From contig NZ_JAPEOS010000001.1 in the NCBI RefSeq assembly GCF_026340975.1, forward strand, positions 3,009,001 to 3,073,000: 64,000 bases of DNA, given 5' to 3'. This document shows, one piece after another, positions 26,158 to 34,241 of the stretch. This DNA comes from Streptomyces sp. NBC_01214. Lineage in GTDB: Bacteria; Actinomycetota; Actinomycetes; Streptomycetales; Streptomycetaceae. The number at the start of each line of letters is the position of its first letter. Position 1 is the stretch's first letter. The position numbers and the translations under genes were made by a program. The notes beneath the pieces were generated by a model that had not been told where the DNA came from, made no database searches, and saw nothing but the letters and a program-made list of their open reading frames with translations.

Positions 26158-26730
26158 ATGACGACCGGCATGTCCACGGCCCCCCGGCGGCGCTCGCCCG
26201 CCCGTACGTTCCTCCCCCTGGCGATCGCCGCCTGGCTGATCCTGGAGATCTGGCTGCTCACCGTGGTCGCTGACGCGGCCGGCGGGCTCGCCGTGGCCGC
26301 GCTGCTCGCGGGCGGCATCGTCCTGGGCGCGGTGGTCATCAAGCGGGCCGGGCGGCGTGCCTTCAAGAACCTGGCGAGCACCTTCCAGCAGGCCCAGCAG
26401 GGGCAGCAGCCCGCTCCGCAGCAGCCCGGCCAAGGCAATGGCCTCACGATGTTGGCGGGCCTGCTCCTGATGCTGCCGGGCCTGATCTCCGACGTGGCGG
26501 GTCTGGTCCTGCTGCTGCCGCCCGTCCGGGCCTGGATCGGCCGCAGGGCGGCCCGGTCGCTGGAGCGGAAGATGGCCTCGGCCCTGGCCGGTAGCTTCGG
26601 TGACGCCTTCCAGCAGGCCCGTATCCACTACCCCGACGGCAAGGTCGTCCAGGGCGAGGTCATCCGCGAGGAGCGGCCCGGCCGGCAGGACGGCCCGGAC
26701 GTCGCGTACCGCCCGCCGCTGACTCCGTAA
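26158..26730 (+). CDS. fxsA: FxsA family membrane protein
   Basis: This 190-residue protein has an FxsA core of two to three helices (FLPLAIAAWLILEIWLL, then AALLAGGIVLGAVVI and MLAGLLLMLPGLISDVAGLV) and a Gln-rich loop between them. E. coli FxsA over-expression prevents F-plasmid exclusion of phage T7; the cellular role is unclear. The C-terminal half is cytosolic and basic. ATG 26158 is at the very start of the likely transcript, since no ribosome site is seen upstream. Convergent with rbpA, with a 22-bp shared terminator. Confidence 0.85.
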   Translation: MTTGMSTAPRRRSPARTFLPLAIAAWLILEIWLLTVVADAAGGLAVAALLAGGIVLGAVVIKRAGRRAFKNLASTFQQAQQGQQPAPQQPGQGNGLTMLAGLLLMLPGLISDVAGLVLLLPPVRAWIGRRAARSLERKMASALAGSFGDAFQQARIHYPDGKVVQGEVIREERPGRQDGPDVAYRPPLTP

Positions 26731-26765
26731 GAAGAGCCGAGCAAACGTAAGAAGGGCCGAGTAAA
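26726..26765. repeat. Two direct copies of a 20-bp unit at the fxsA stop
   Basis: The unit CGTAAGAAGRGCCGAGYAAA occurs at 26726-26745 and 26746-26765 with two differences. The first copy contains the fxsA stop codon. It sits immediately before the terminator. Confidence 0.8.
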
Positions 26766-26770
26766 CGGAC

Positions 26771-26817
26771 AAGCCGAGGGGCCCCGCCACACGGTGTGTG
26801 GCGGGGCCCCTCGGCTT
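26771..26817. terminator. Perfect 22-bp bidirectional terminator between fxsA and rbpA
   Basis: The arms 26771-26792 and 26796-26817 are perfectly complementary with the loop GGT. Both ends are AT-tipped (AAGCC...GGCTT), giving a short T tract after the stem on each strand. Confidence 0.9.
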
Positions 26818-26835
26818 TGTGTATCCGTCCGGCTG

Positions 26836-27210
26836 TCAGGCGGACTTGCGGCTGTCCCGCGGATGCACGGCAATGTTCATGGCGCCGGAACGCAGGACTG
26901 CAAGCCTCTCGGCCAGCACTTCCTCCAGCTCCTCGCGGGTGCGCCGCTCCATGAGCATGTCCCAGTGCGTTCGCGCGGGCTTGCCCTTCTTCTCTTCGGG
27001 CCCATCCCCGTCCACCAGGAGTGCCATGGCGCCGCACGCCTTGCACTCCCACTCCGGCGGAATTTCTGCCTCAACCGAGAACGGCATCTCAAATCGATGT
27101 CCGTTCTGGCATGCGTACTCCACCGCCTGGCGCGGGGCCAGATCGATGCCGCGGTCCGTCTCGTAGCTGGTAACCACGAGGCGCGTACCGCGGAGAGCTC
27201 GCTCACTCAT
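26836..27210 (-). CDS. rbpA: RNA polymerase-binding protein RbpA
   Basis: This 124-residue protein is RbpA, an actinobacterial general transcription factor that binds RNA polymerase and principal sigma factors (HrdB in Streptomyces) and stabilises the open complex. It starts MSERALRGTRLVVTSYETD. A zinc site is formed by the Cys and His of YACQNGHRF with the CxxC of WECKACGA. The C-terminal sigma-interaction region reads THWDMLMERRTREELEEVL. ATG 27210 has GGGAGGCA upstream. Two candidate promoters, one an exact SigR type, precede it, which fits the known disulfide-stress induction of rbpA. Confidence 0.97.
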   Translation of the reverse strand: MSERALRGTRLVVTSYETDRGIDLAPRQAVEYACQNGHRFEMPFSVEAEIPPEWECKACGAMALLVDGDGPEEKKGKPARTHWDMLMERRTREELEEVLAERLAVLRSGAMNIAVHPRDSRKSA

Positions 27211-27271
27211 GAATCGTGCCTCCCGGGCTTGTCGCCCACAGGACAGGTGTCGCTGTCGTCGTCATCCGGTC

Positions 27272-27297
27272 AACGTCCGGTCGGCGGTATAGATTCC
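27272..27297 (-). promoter_or_regulatory. SigR-type promoter of rbpA
   Basis: On the minus strand GGAAT (27297-27293) and GTT (27274-27272) are separated by exactly 18 bases, the SigR (disulfide-stress sigma) consensus. The predicted start near 27265 gives a leader of about 55 bases before the rbpA ATG. rbpA is an established SigR target in S. coelicolor. Confidence 0.85.
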
Positions 27298-27334
27298 CGC
27301 TCCGGGTCGTGCGTCGCCCGTCGTGCCGCCCCTT

Positions 27335-27379
27335 GTTGTACCCACCAGTGCCCGTTTTGTCACATCTGGCAGCAGATGT
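27335..27379 (-). promoter_or_regulatory. Second, vegetative-type rbpA promoter with palindrome
   Basis: GTGACA (27363-27358) and TACAAC (27340-27335) on the minus strand are 17 bases apart, a fair HrdB-type promoter. A perfect inverted repeat, ACATCTG-GCAG-CAGATGT (27362-27379), touches the -35 box and could be an operator. These readings are from sequence alone. Confidence 0.5.
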
Positions 27380-27523
27380 CACCCAACGTCCACGCTTCTT
27401 GAGCGCGCAGTAACGGTCCGCCTGGCAGGCCAAAGGCGTACACTACCGGCCCTTTGCTTCAACGTCTAAATTCGTTCGGAATTCGTTCGTAGATCCGGGC
27501 GGAGCGCGCTCGCGGACCCACCC

Positions 27524-28966
27524 TCAGATCCGCTCCGGTACAGGATTGCCTGCCGCCTCCACCGCGCGCCGCACCGGCACTCGCGCCAGGAGCACGAATC
27601 CCAGTGCGAAGAAGACCACCAGCGAGATGATCGCGTCCCGGTAGCTGCCCGTGAGCTGGTACGTCAGGCCGAACACCAGCGGCCCCACCCAGCTCAGGCC
27701 CCGGTCGCTCATCTCGTACGCCGAGAAGTACTCGGCCTCCTTGCCCGCCGGTACCAGGTGCGAGAACAGCGAGCGCGAGAGCGCCTGGCTGCCTCCCAGC
27801 ACCAGCCCGATCATCGCGGCGAGTGCGAAGAACCACACCGGGGTCCGGGCCGGCAGGAAGTATCCGGCCGCCAGCGTCACCGCCCACGCGGCCAGCGAGC
27901 CCAGGATCGTCCGCTTGGCTCCGTAGGTCCGGGCGAGGCGGCCCATGCCCAGGGCGCCCGCCACCGCCAGGACCTGTACCAGCAGTACCGCCCCGATCAG
28001 GGTGGACTGCTCCAGCTTCAGCTCCTCCGAGCCGTAGATGGAGGCCTGGGAGATCACGGTCTGCACGCCGTCGTTGTAGATCAGGTACGCCAGCAGGAAC
28101 GACAGGGTCAGCGGGTAGCGCCGCATGTCCTTCAACGTGGCGACGAGCTGCTTCCAGCCGCTGACGGCCGGAGCCGCCCCCGGCTCCCGGACCACGGCCC
28201 GGTCCCGCAGCCGGCGCAGCGGGATCAGGGCGAAGGCCCCCCACCACAGGCCCGCGGAAGCCAGGCAGATCCGGATCGCCATGCCCTCGGAGAGGCCGAA
28301 GGAGTCGTGCCCCATGTAGAGCACCAGGTTCACCACCAGCATCACGGACCCGGCGGTGTAGCCGAAGGCCCAGCCCCGCGAGGAGACGGTGTCCCGTTCG
28401 TCGGGGGTGGAGATCTGCGGCAGGTAGGCGTTGTAGAGCACCATCGAGACGGACAGGGAGGCGTTCGCCACGACGAGCAGCAGGCCGCCCAGCAGGTAGC
28501 GCTCACCGCCCAGGAAGAACATTCCGGCGGTCGCGGCGGCGCCCGTGTAGGCGGCCGCGGCCAGCAGCGGCTTCTTGCGTCCGGTCCGGTCGGCCACGGC
28601 CCCCACCAGCGGCATCAGCAGGACGGCGAGGATCACCGAGGCCGAGACCGAGTAGGCGAAGAAGGATCCGGCGCGCACCGGGATGCCCAGCGGGTGCACG
28701 AAGCCCTCGGCGTCCGCGGCGGCTTTGGCCACGGCCGTGAGGTAGGGCCCGAGGAACACGGTCAGCACGCTCGCCGAGTAGACCGAGACGGCGAAGTCGT
28801 AGAAGTACCAGCCCCGCTGCTCGCGCTTGCGCGCGGCGGTCGCGGCGGTCGGCTCCGTCGCGGCGGTCGCGTCCGTAGGGGCGCTCGGCTCCGCCGGGGC
28901 GGCGGCTCTGCCGTCCTCCGCCCCGGGTTCCGCTTCCTCGGTCCTGCTGCGCTCTTCCGCACTCAT
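27524..28966 (-). CDS. MFS transporter of the Atg22/UMF1 type
   Basis: This 480-residue protein has a low-complexity Ala/Thr/Glu-rich cytosolic arm of about 45 residues. Twelve membrane helices of the Atg22-like (UMF1) major facilitator group follow, starting WYFYDFAVSVYSASVLTVFL. The early motifs (GAVADRTGRKKPLL) and the later GMGRLARTYGAKRTI loop are typical MFS A-motif positions. Bacterial members are exporters of unknown substrates. The gene ends about 310 bases from the rbpA start and is followed upstream by the GDPD gene on the same strand with a 66-base gap, so the two may be co-transcribed. Confidence 0.85.
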   Translation of the reverse strand: MSAEERSRTEEAEPGAEDGRAAAPAEPSAPTDATAATEPTAATAARKREQRGWYFYDFAVSVYSASVLTVFLGPYLTAVAKAAADAEGFVHPLGIPVRAGSFFAYSVSASVILAVLLMPLVGAVADRTGRKKPLLAAAAYTGAAATAGMFFLGGERYLLGGLLLVVANASLSVSMVLYNAYLPQISTPDERDTVSSRGWAFGYTAGSVMLVVNLVLYMGHDSFGLSEGMAIRICLASAGLWWGAFALIPLRRLRDRAVVREPGAAPAVSGWKQLVATLKDMRRYPLTLSFLLAYLIYNDGVQTVISQASIYGSEELKLEQSTLIGAVLLVQVLAVAGALGMGRLARTYGAKRTILGSLAAWAVTLAAGYFLPARTPVWFFALAAMIGLVLGGSQALSRSLFSHLVPAGKEAEYFSAYEMSDRGLSWVGPLVFGLTYQLTGSYRDAIISLVVFFALGFVLLARVPVRRAVEAAGNPVPERI

Positions 28967-29032
28967 GCGGTGTCCCCCTCGCTGGTCCCGTTCCGCAGCG
29001 GTGCTCCGGCCCGGGCGGGGGTGAAGGCCGCG

Positions 29033-29803
29033 TCAGGCCCAGGCCCCACGCCGGTCCAGCACCGTGCGCAAGATGTCGATCCGGTCGGTCATGATGCCAT
29101 CGACACCCAGGTCGAGGAGAGCCTCCATACGTTCCGGTTCGTTCACGGTCCAGACGTGCACCTGGAGTCCCCGCTCGTGCGCGGTCCGTACGAACCGGCG
29201 GTCGACCACGCGGATGCCGGCCTGGGTCTCCGGAACCTGCGCCGCCACCGCGCCCACCCGCAGGGCCGCGGGAATGGCGTACGAGCGCAGCCGCAGACCG
29301 AGCACCCCGCGTACGCCGTAGGAGGTCGCCAGCCGGGGCCCGGCGATCTTCTGGGCGCGGGCCACCCGGCTCTCCGAGAAGGAGCTCACGCAGACCCGGT
29401 CCCAGATCCCGGCCCGGGCGATCAGGTTGACCAGCGGGTGCAGCGCCGACTCGGCCTTGATGTCGATGTTCCAGCGGGCGTCCGGGAACTCCTCCAGCAG
29501 CTCTTCGAGGAGCGGCAGCGGCTCGGTGCCCCCCACCCGGGCCTCACGGATCTTCTTCCAGGGCAGTTCGGCGATCCGTCCCTGCCCGTCGGTGACCCGG
29601 TCCAGCGTGGAGTCGTGGAAGGCGACGAGTTTCCCGTCCACCGTGGCGTGCACATCGGTCTCGAAGTACCGGTAGCCCGCTTCGGTGGCCCGGCGGAAGG
29701 CGGCGGCGGTGTTCTCCAGCCCGTCCGCGGCACCGCCCCGGTGCGCGAAGGGGATCGGAGCCGGGTGGTCCAGATACGGATGGCGAAGGCGTACGTGCGT
29801 CAC
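29033..29803 (-). CDS. Glycerophosphodiester phosphodiesterase
   Basis: This 256-residue TIM-barrel protein hydrolyses glycerophosphodiesters to sn-glycerol-3-phosphate and an alcohol. The family residues are visible: FAHRGGAADGLENTAAAF, FETDVHATVDGKLVAFHD (metal Glu/Asp and general His), WNIDIKAES, and the C-terminal VHVWTVNEPERMEALLDLGVDGIMTD. There is no signal peptide, so it is cytosolic. GTG 29803 is preferred to the open frame reaching 30004, because the upstream part is compositionally odd and overlaps the promoter area of the divergent regulator. Confidence 0.92.
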   Translation of the reverse strand: MTHVRLRHPYLDHPAPIPFAHRGGAADGLENTAAAFRRATEAGYRYFETDVHATVDGKLVAFHDSTLDRVTDGQGRIAELPWKKIREARVGGTEPLPLLEELLEEFPDARWNIDIKAESALHPLVNLIARAGIWDRVCVSSFSESRVARAQKIAGPRLATSYGVRGVLGLRLRSYAIPAALRVGAVAAQVPETQAGIRVVDRRFVRTAHERGLQVHVWTVNEPERMEALLDLGVDGIMTDRIDILRTVLDRRGAWA

Positions 29804-30028
29804 GGCGGCAGTATGCCTCTTGTTGCCCGTGGGGGCGGTGCGGCCCGGTGGCTGCGGGGTGAACGGCGCGCCGCCGCAGCGGTGCGCCCCCCACCGCCGA
29901 GCGTTCGGGTACCCCAGCCCCTGGTCCCGGTGGACCCCGGCGTGGCAGGGTGTGGGGGCGGAAGCAATCCAATACGGGCCGCGCCCGGGGTCGGGCGGGG
30001 CCAATTCGACGAAGGTGGACCGGACAGC

Positions 30029-31531
30029 ATGGCCGAATGGACCTCAGCGGTCGGTGCCGCACAGCTCGCCCGCCTCATCACCTCCCAGCAGGAGCGGCCC
30101 AGTGTCCCCGGGGCGCGCAAGCTGCCCGCCTACCGGACCCTCGCCGACGGCATCCGCCTGCTCGTCCTCGAAGGCCGCGTCCCCGTCGCCGCCCGGCTGC
30201 CCGCCGAGCGGGAACTGGCCGTGTCCCTCTCCCTCAGCCGCACCACCGTCGCCGCCGCCTACGAGGCCCTGCGGAGCGAGGGGTTCCTGGAGTCCCGCCG
30301 CGGCGCCGGCAGCTGGACCTCCGTACCGGCCGGGAACCCGCTGCCCGCCCGGGGCCTCGAACCGCTGCCGCCCGAGTCCCTCGGCTCGATGATCGACCTC
30401 GGCTGCGCCGCGCTCCCGGCCCCCGAGCCCTGGCTCACCAAGGCCGTCCAGGGCGCCCTGGAGGAGCTGCCGCCGTACGCGCACACCCACGGCGACTACC
30501 CGGCGGGCCTGCCCGCGCTGCGCCGGATGCTCGCCGACCGCTACACCGAGCAGGGCATCCCCACCATGCCCGAGCAGATCATGGTCACCACCGGAGCGAT
30601 GGGCGCCATCGACGCCATCTGCACTCTTTTCGCCGGGCGCGGGGAGCGGATCGCCGTCGAGTCCCCCTCCTACGCCAACATCCTCCAGCTGATGCGCGCC
30701 GCCGGGGTCCGCCTCGTGCCCGTCGCCATGGCCGACGGCCTGCGCGGCTGGGACATGGACGTCTGGCGCCAGGTGCTGCGCGATTCGGCCCCCCGCCTCG
30801 CCTACGTGGTCGCCGACTTCCACAACCCGACCGGAGCGCTGGCTTCCGAGGAGCAGCGCCGCGCGATGGTGGAGGCCGCCCGCTCGGCCGGCACCGTCCT
30901 GGTGGCCGACGAGACCATGCTGGAGCTCCGGCTGGACCCGGGTCTGGAGATGCCCCGCCCGGTGTGCTCCTTCGACCCGGCCGGCAGCACGGTCATCACG
31001 GTCGGGTCCGCCAGCAAGGCGTTCTGGGCGGGCATGCGGATCGGCTGGGTCCGCGCGGCCCCCGACGTGATCCGCAGCCTGGTCGCCGCCCGCGCCTACG
31101 CCGACCTGGGCACCCCGGTGCTGGAGCAGCTCGCGGTGAACTGGCTGATGCGCACCGGGGGCTGGCAGGAGGCCGTCGAGATCCGCCGCGCGCAGGCCCG
31201 GGAGAACCGCGACGCGCTGGTCGCGGCGGTCCGCAGGGAGCTGCCGGACTGGGAGTTCGCGGTGCCGCAGGGCGGTCTGACCCTGTGGGCCCGTGCGGGC
31301 GGGCTCTCCGGCTCCCGGCTGGCCGAAGTGGGGGAGCGGGTCGGGGTACGCGTCCCCTCGGGGCCGCGGTTCGGCGTGGACGGGGCCTTCGAGGGCTACG
31401 TCCGGCTGCCGTTCACCGTGGGCGGGCCGGTGGCCGAAGAGGCCGCCTCCCGGCTGGCGGCGGCGGCCCGGCTGGTCGGCACGGGTGCGGGCGGCAGCGG
31501 GGCGGAGCCGCCGCGCACGTTCGTGGCGTAG
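30029..31531 (+). CDS. MocR-type GntR/aminotransferase regulator
   Basis: This 500-residue protein joins an N-terminal GntR winged helix (about residues 35-100; LPAERELAVSLSLSRTTVAA) to a fold-type I aminotransferase domain. The PLP lysine is in TVGSASKAFWAGMRIGW. The substrate-binding pieces ADFHNPTGA and the Tyr of PSYANILQL are present. MocR regulators use PLP or its adducts as effector, most often to control vitamin B6 or amino-acid genes next to them, but no such gene is adjacent here. The open frame extends far upstream through other genes; ATG 30029 has GAAGGTGGAC upstream. Confidence 0.92.
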   Translation: MAEWTSAVGAAQLARLITSQQERPSVPGARKLPAYRTLADGIRLLVLEGRVPVAARLPAERELAVSLSLSRTTVAAAYEALRSEGFLESRRGAGSWTSVPAGNPLPARGLEPLPPESLGSMIDLGCAALPAPEPWLTKAVQGALEELPPYAHTHGDYPAGLPALRRMLADRYTEQGIPTMPEQIMVTTGAMGAIDAICTLFAGRGERIAVESPSYANILQLMRAAGVRLVPVAMADGLRGWDMDVWRQVLRDSAPRLAYVVADFHNPTGALASEEQRRAMVEAARSAGTVLVADETMLELRLDPGLEMPRPVCSFDPAGSTVITVGSASKAFWAGMRIGWVRAAPDVIRSLVAARAYADLGTPVLEQLAVNWLMRTGGWQEAVEIRRAQARENRDALVAAVRRELPDWEFAVPQGGLTLWARAGGLSGSRLAEVGERVGVRVPSGPRFGVDGAFEGYVRLPFTVGGPVAEEAASRLAAAARLVGTGAGGSGAEPPRTFVA

Positions 31532-31540
31532 CCCGCCGCA

Positions 31541-31630
31541 GCCGGCCTAGGAAGCCTCGGCCGGCACGTCCGGAAGCTCCGGGGGAGCCGGCCTACGAAG
31601 CCTCGGCCGGCACCTCCGGAAGCTCCGGGG
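31541..31630. repeat. 44-bp tandem duplication at the 3' end of sffA
   Basis: Copies at 31541-31584 and 31587-31630 differ at two of 44 positions. The right-hand copy encodes the last residues of SffA (PELPEVPAEAS and stop). The left copy, past the stop, repeats the same ending (PELPDVPAEAS and stop). Confidence 0.85.
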
Positions 31631-33224
31631 CGTCCGGAGCCGGGCCCTGCGCCGGCGGCTGCCCCTGGAGCGGCTCGTCCAGCGTGCTCCGGTCCCGCCC
31701 ACCGCCCCCGCCGGGCGCGGGCCGGCCCGGCAGCAGCTCCAGCACGGCCTGGCGGTACGCCGGGTGTGCTGCCTCGTCGTAGGGGTCCGGGGTGGCGGGC
31801 ACCTGGAGCCGGTGCACGGGCCCGGTGCCGAGCCGGGCGTACCCGCGCCCCGGCGGCACCTGTGCCGTCGGGGTGGTGTGCGGCGGCAGCCCCAGTACGT
31901 CGGCGACCTGCTGGACCGCGGCGGGCCCGAGCACGACGCGGGCGCGGGTGTGCTGCCAGACCGCGTCGGTCAGCAGTTCCAGGTGCCCGAACTGCTCGAC
32001 CACCACCACGGTGACGTGCGCGGGCCGGCCGTGCCGCAACGGCACCTGTAGCTGGGCCAGCGGGTCGGGGCCGCCCCCGGCGATGGCGAGGTGGGCGAGC
32101 ACGCTCGGCCGGTCCAGCAGGATCCACAGGGGTCGTCGGGTGTCCTCGGGCGCGGGCCGTCCGACCTCCCGGGCCCGGTGGGTGGCGATGAGCCGCCGTT
32201 CGGTCTCCTGCGCGGCCCATTCCAGCGTGGCCTGCGCCCCGACCGGCCCGCATTCCACGGCGAGGACGCCTCTCCGGCCGGAGAGGCAGGAGTACTCGCC
32301 GCTGCCGCCGCCGTCGACGATCAGTACGTCGCCCCCGTGGCGCAGGGCCTGTAGGGCGACGGAGCGCAGCAGGGTGGAGGTGCCGCTGCCGGGCTGGCCG
32401 ACGGCCAGCAGGTGGGGTTCGGTGGAGCGGGGCCCGGTGCGCCAGATCACCGGCGGTACGTCCCGGGGCTCGTCGCCTTCCAGGACGGGCAGGGTGCGGT
32501 GCACGCCGCCGGCGTCGGTGAAGCCGAGCACGGTCTCGCCGGGGGAGGTGACGAACGACTGGGCGGCGATGCCCGTCGGCAGCGCCGCCAGCACCCTCAT
32601 GTCGAGCTGGTTGCCCTCCTCGTCCCAGTCGAAGAGGTACTCCCGTTCGCGCCCGGACTTGGCGTGCAGCAGGGCCTCGATCCGGGCCCGTGAGGTGGCC
32701 TCGCCGTCGGTGAAGTAGGCCGGGTAGCGGATGCGGAGCCGGGTGATGCGGCCCGCCGTGTCGAACTCGTAGCCACTGAAGGCCTTGTCCCAGTCCCCGC
32801 CGTGGGCGAAGAGCGGACTCGGGTCTTCGGGGAGGGAGAAGTAGGGCACGAGGGCTTCGTAGAGGGAGCCGAGCCGTTCGGTCTCGGCATCGCTCGGTCC
32901 GGTCTTCGCCGGGGTGCGGTCGCGTCCGTGCCAGGCCGCCGCCGCCATCAGGGTGATCAGGGTGAGGAGGGGGCCGTAGGGGACGAGTGCGACCACGAGG
33001 ACGCAGGCGGCTCCCAGGAACAGCGCGGGACCACGCTTGTCCTTGGGGGTCTGCGACCACCGGCGCCGCCCGGCCGCGGCCAGGATGCGCAGGCCGCGTC
33101 CGATCACGAGGAGCGGATGGATGACGTCCGTGGCATTGTCGGCGGCCGTGCGAGCGAGGTCGCGGCCCCGGGTCAGCGACGTGGTGCCGCTGCTGAGGAT
33201 GCGGGGAAGTGGGCGCCGGGCCAC
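31593..33224 (-). CDS. sffA: SpoIIIE/FtsK-like sporulation DNA translocase SffA
   Basis: This 543-residue protein has two closely spaced hydrophobic helices near residues 55-80 (GPALFLGAACVLVVALVPYGPLLTLITL) and a C-terminal FtsK/SpoIIIE-like NTPase. The Walker A is diverged: LAVGQPGSGTSTLLRSVALQ, with Thr where the consensus Lys should be. Walker B is VLIVDGGGSGEYS, without a clear acidic pair. SffA is the partner of SmeA at sporulation septa and contributes to chromosome segregation into spores. The gene follows smeA on the same strand with a 69-base gap. The N terminus is polar and basic (ARRPLPRIL). Confidence 0.85.
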   Translation of the reverse strand: MARRPLPRILSSGTTSLTRGRDLARTAADNATDVIHPLLVIGRGLRILAAAGRRRWSQTPKDKRGPALFLGAACVLVVALVPYGPLLTLITLMAAAAWHGRDRTPAKTGPSDAETERLGSLYEALVPYFSLPEDPSPLFAHGGDWDKAFSGYEFDTAGRITRLRIRYPAYFTDGEATSRARIEALLHAKSGREREYLFDWDEEGNQLDMRVLAALPTGIAAQSFVTSPGETVLGFTDAGGVHRTLPVLEGDEPRDVPPVIWRTGPRSTEPHLLAVGQPGSGTSTLLRSVALQALRHGGDVLIVDGGGSGEYSCLSGRRGVLAVECGPVGAQATLEWAAQETERRLIATHRAREVGRPAPEDTRRPLWILLDRPSVLAHLAIAGGGPDPLAQLQVPLRHGRPAHVTVVVVEQFGHLELLTDAVWQHTRARVVLGPAAVQQVADVLGLPPHTTPTAQVPPGRGYARLGTGPVHRLQVPATPDPYDEAAHPAYRQAVLELLPGRPAPGGGGGRDRSTLDEPLQGQPPAQGPAPDAPELPEVPAEAS

Positions 33225-33293
33225 GGGCGTCTCCTGGAGTTGTGGGTGTGACGGTGTTCCGGGTGCTGCTGGTGTCGCTGCGTGACGGCCGGG

Positions 33294-33488
33294 CTACAGC
33301 TTGATCCCGCCGAGCAGGCTCGCGAGGCTCGCCGTGCTCGCCGTGATGCTCGGGGCGATGGCGGAGCCGGCGAGGAAGAAGCCGAAGAGCGCGCAGACGA
33401 ACGCGTGCGTCAGCTTCATCCCGTCCTTCTTGAAGAAGAGGAAGCAGATGATGCCGAGCAGGACCACGCCTGAGATGGACAGGACCAT
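33294..33488 (-). CDS. smeA: Small membrane protein SmeA (sporulation septa)
   Basis: This 64-residue protein has two membrane helices, VLSISGVVLLGIICFLFF and THAFVCALFGFFLAGSAI, joined by KKDGMKL, and a short Ser/Thr-rich tail. The size, topology and position directly upstream of an FtsK-like gene match SmeA of Streptomyces, a protein that targets SffA to sporulation septa. ATG 33488 has AGGAGAAG seven bases upstream. The open frame continues to 33620 without family character. It is the first gene of the smeA-sffA unit; sporulation-specific control is known for the family but no such box is clear here. Confidence 0.85.
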   Translation of the reverse strand: MVLSISGVVLLGIICFLFFKKDGMKLTHAFVCALFGFFLAGSAIAPSITASTASLASLLGGIKL

Positions 33489-33818
33489 GAGTTCTTCTCC
33501 TGGTTGGTGGGGACAGTCACCATCAGTTGTTCCAGGCTCACAGGAAGTATCAATGCGACAAAAGGTGCGTATGGGTGAATTCGCGGGTTTTTCACTTGAC
33601 CGGCCCTGTCCGGCCGGCATGCCCGGCGCGTAGGGAGTCGATGGTGATCATTGCCTCGGCCCGACCCGGACATGTGCAGGCCAGGGCGCTACTCTGACGA
33701 TTCACCCGTACGGACGCAGCGCCGTGCACCCCCCTGCCCGCCCGGCCCCCGACCGGGTCTTCGACGTCGTGACGGGCGGGCGGACCATGTCAGCAACGAG
33801 TGAAAGGCGGTACGGACC
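33489..33818. other. Divergent intergenic region smeA / ankyrin gene
   Basis: 330 bases carrying the two promoters in opposite directions. On the plus strand CGGACA (33667-33672) and TACTCT (33690-33695), 17 bases apart, could drive the ankyrin gene from about 33702. On the smeA side I could not pick a clear promoter. The stretch 33540-33600 is unusually AT-rich for the window. Confidence 0.4.
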
Positions 33819-34241
33819 ATGAGCGAGCGCGCAGCCGGGGCCTCCGGTTCCCAGGACGTCCCCGACGAGGACGTCATCGAGCTGGCCACCAAGATCTTCG
33901 ACCTCGCCCGCCAGGGTGAGACCGAGGCGCTCACCGCCTACCTGGACGCCGGGGTCCCGGCGAACCTCACCAACGACCGCGGCGACACCCTGGTCATGCT
34001 CGCCGCCTACCACGGCCACGCCGACGCCGTGTCGGCCCTACTGGCCCGCGGCGCCGAGGCCGACCGCGCCAACGACCGCGGCCAGACCCCGCTCGCCGGC
34101 GCCGTCTTCAAGGGCGAAGGGGCCGTCATCCGCGCCCTGCTCGCCGGCGGGGCCGACCCGAAGGCCGGAACGCCCTCCGCCGTGGACACGGCGCGCATGT
34201 TCGCCAAGGCCGACCTGCTGGAACTTTTCGGAGCCGAGTAG
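33819..34241 (+). CDS. Ankyrin-repeat protein
   Basis: This 140-residue protein has an acidic N-terminal cap (SQDVPDEDVIELATKIFDLARQ) and about three ankyrin repeats. The clearest read DRGDTLVMLAAYHGHADAVSALLARGA and DRGQTPLAGAVFKGEGAVIRALLAGGA. The last one is degenerate. Ankyrin repeats bind protein partners, and none is suggested by the neighbourhood. It is cytosolic, with no signal or membrane segment. ATG 33819 follows AGGCGGTACGG, a moderate site. Confidence 0.9.
   Translation: MSERAAGASGSQDVPDEDVIELATKIFDLARQGETEALTAYLDAGVPANLTNDRGDTLVMLAAYHGHADAVSALLARGAEADRANDRGQTPLAGAVFKGEGAVIRALLAGGADPKAGTPSAVDTARMFAKADLLELFGAE

Larger units (their letters stand above)
27211..27523. other. Intergenic region between MFS gene end and rbpA start
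   Basis: 313 bases holding the two rbpA promoters described separately. No hairpin with convincing terminator form was seen after the MFS stop, so some read-through into the rbpA promoter region is possible. Confidence 0.4.
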
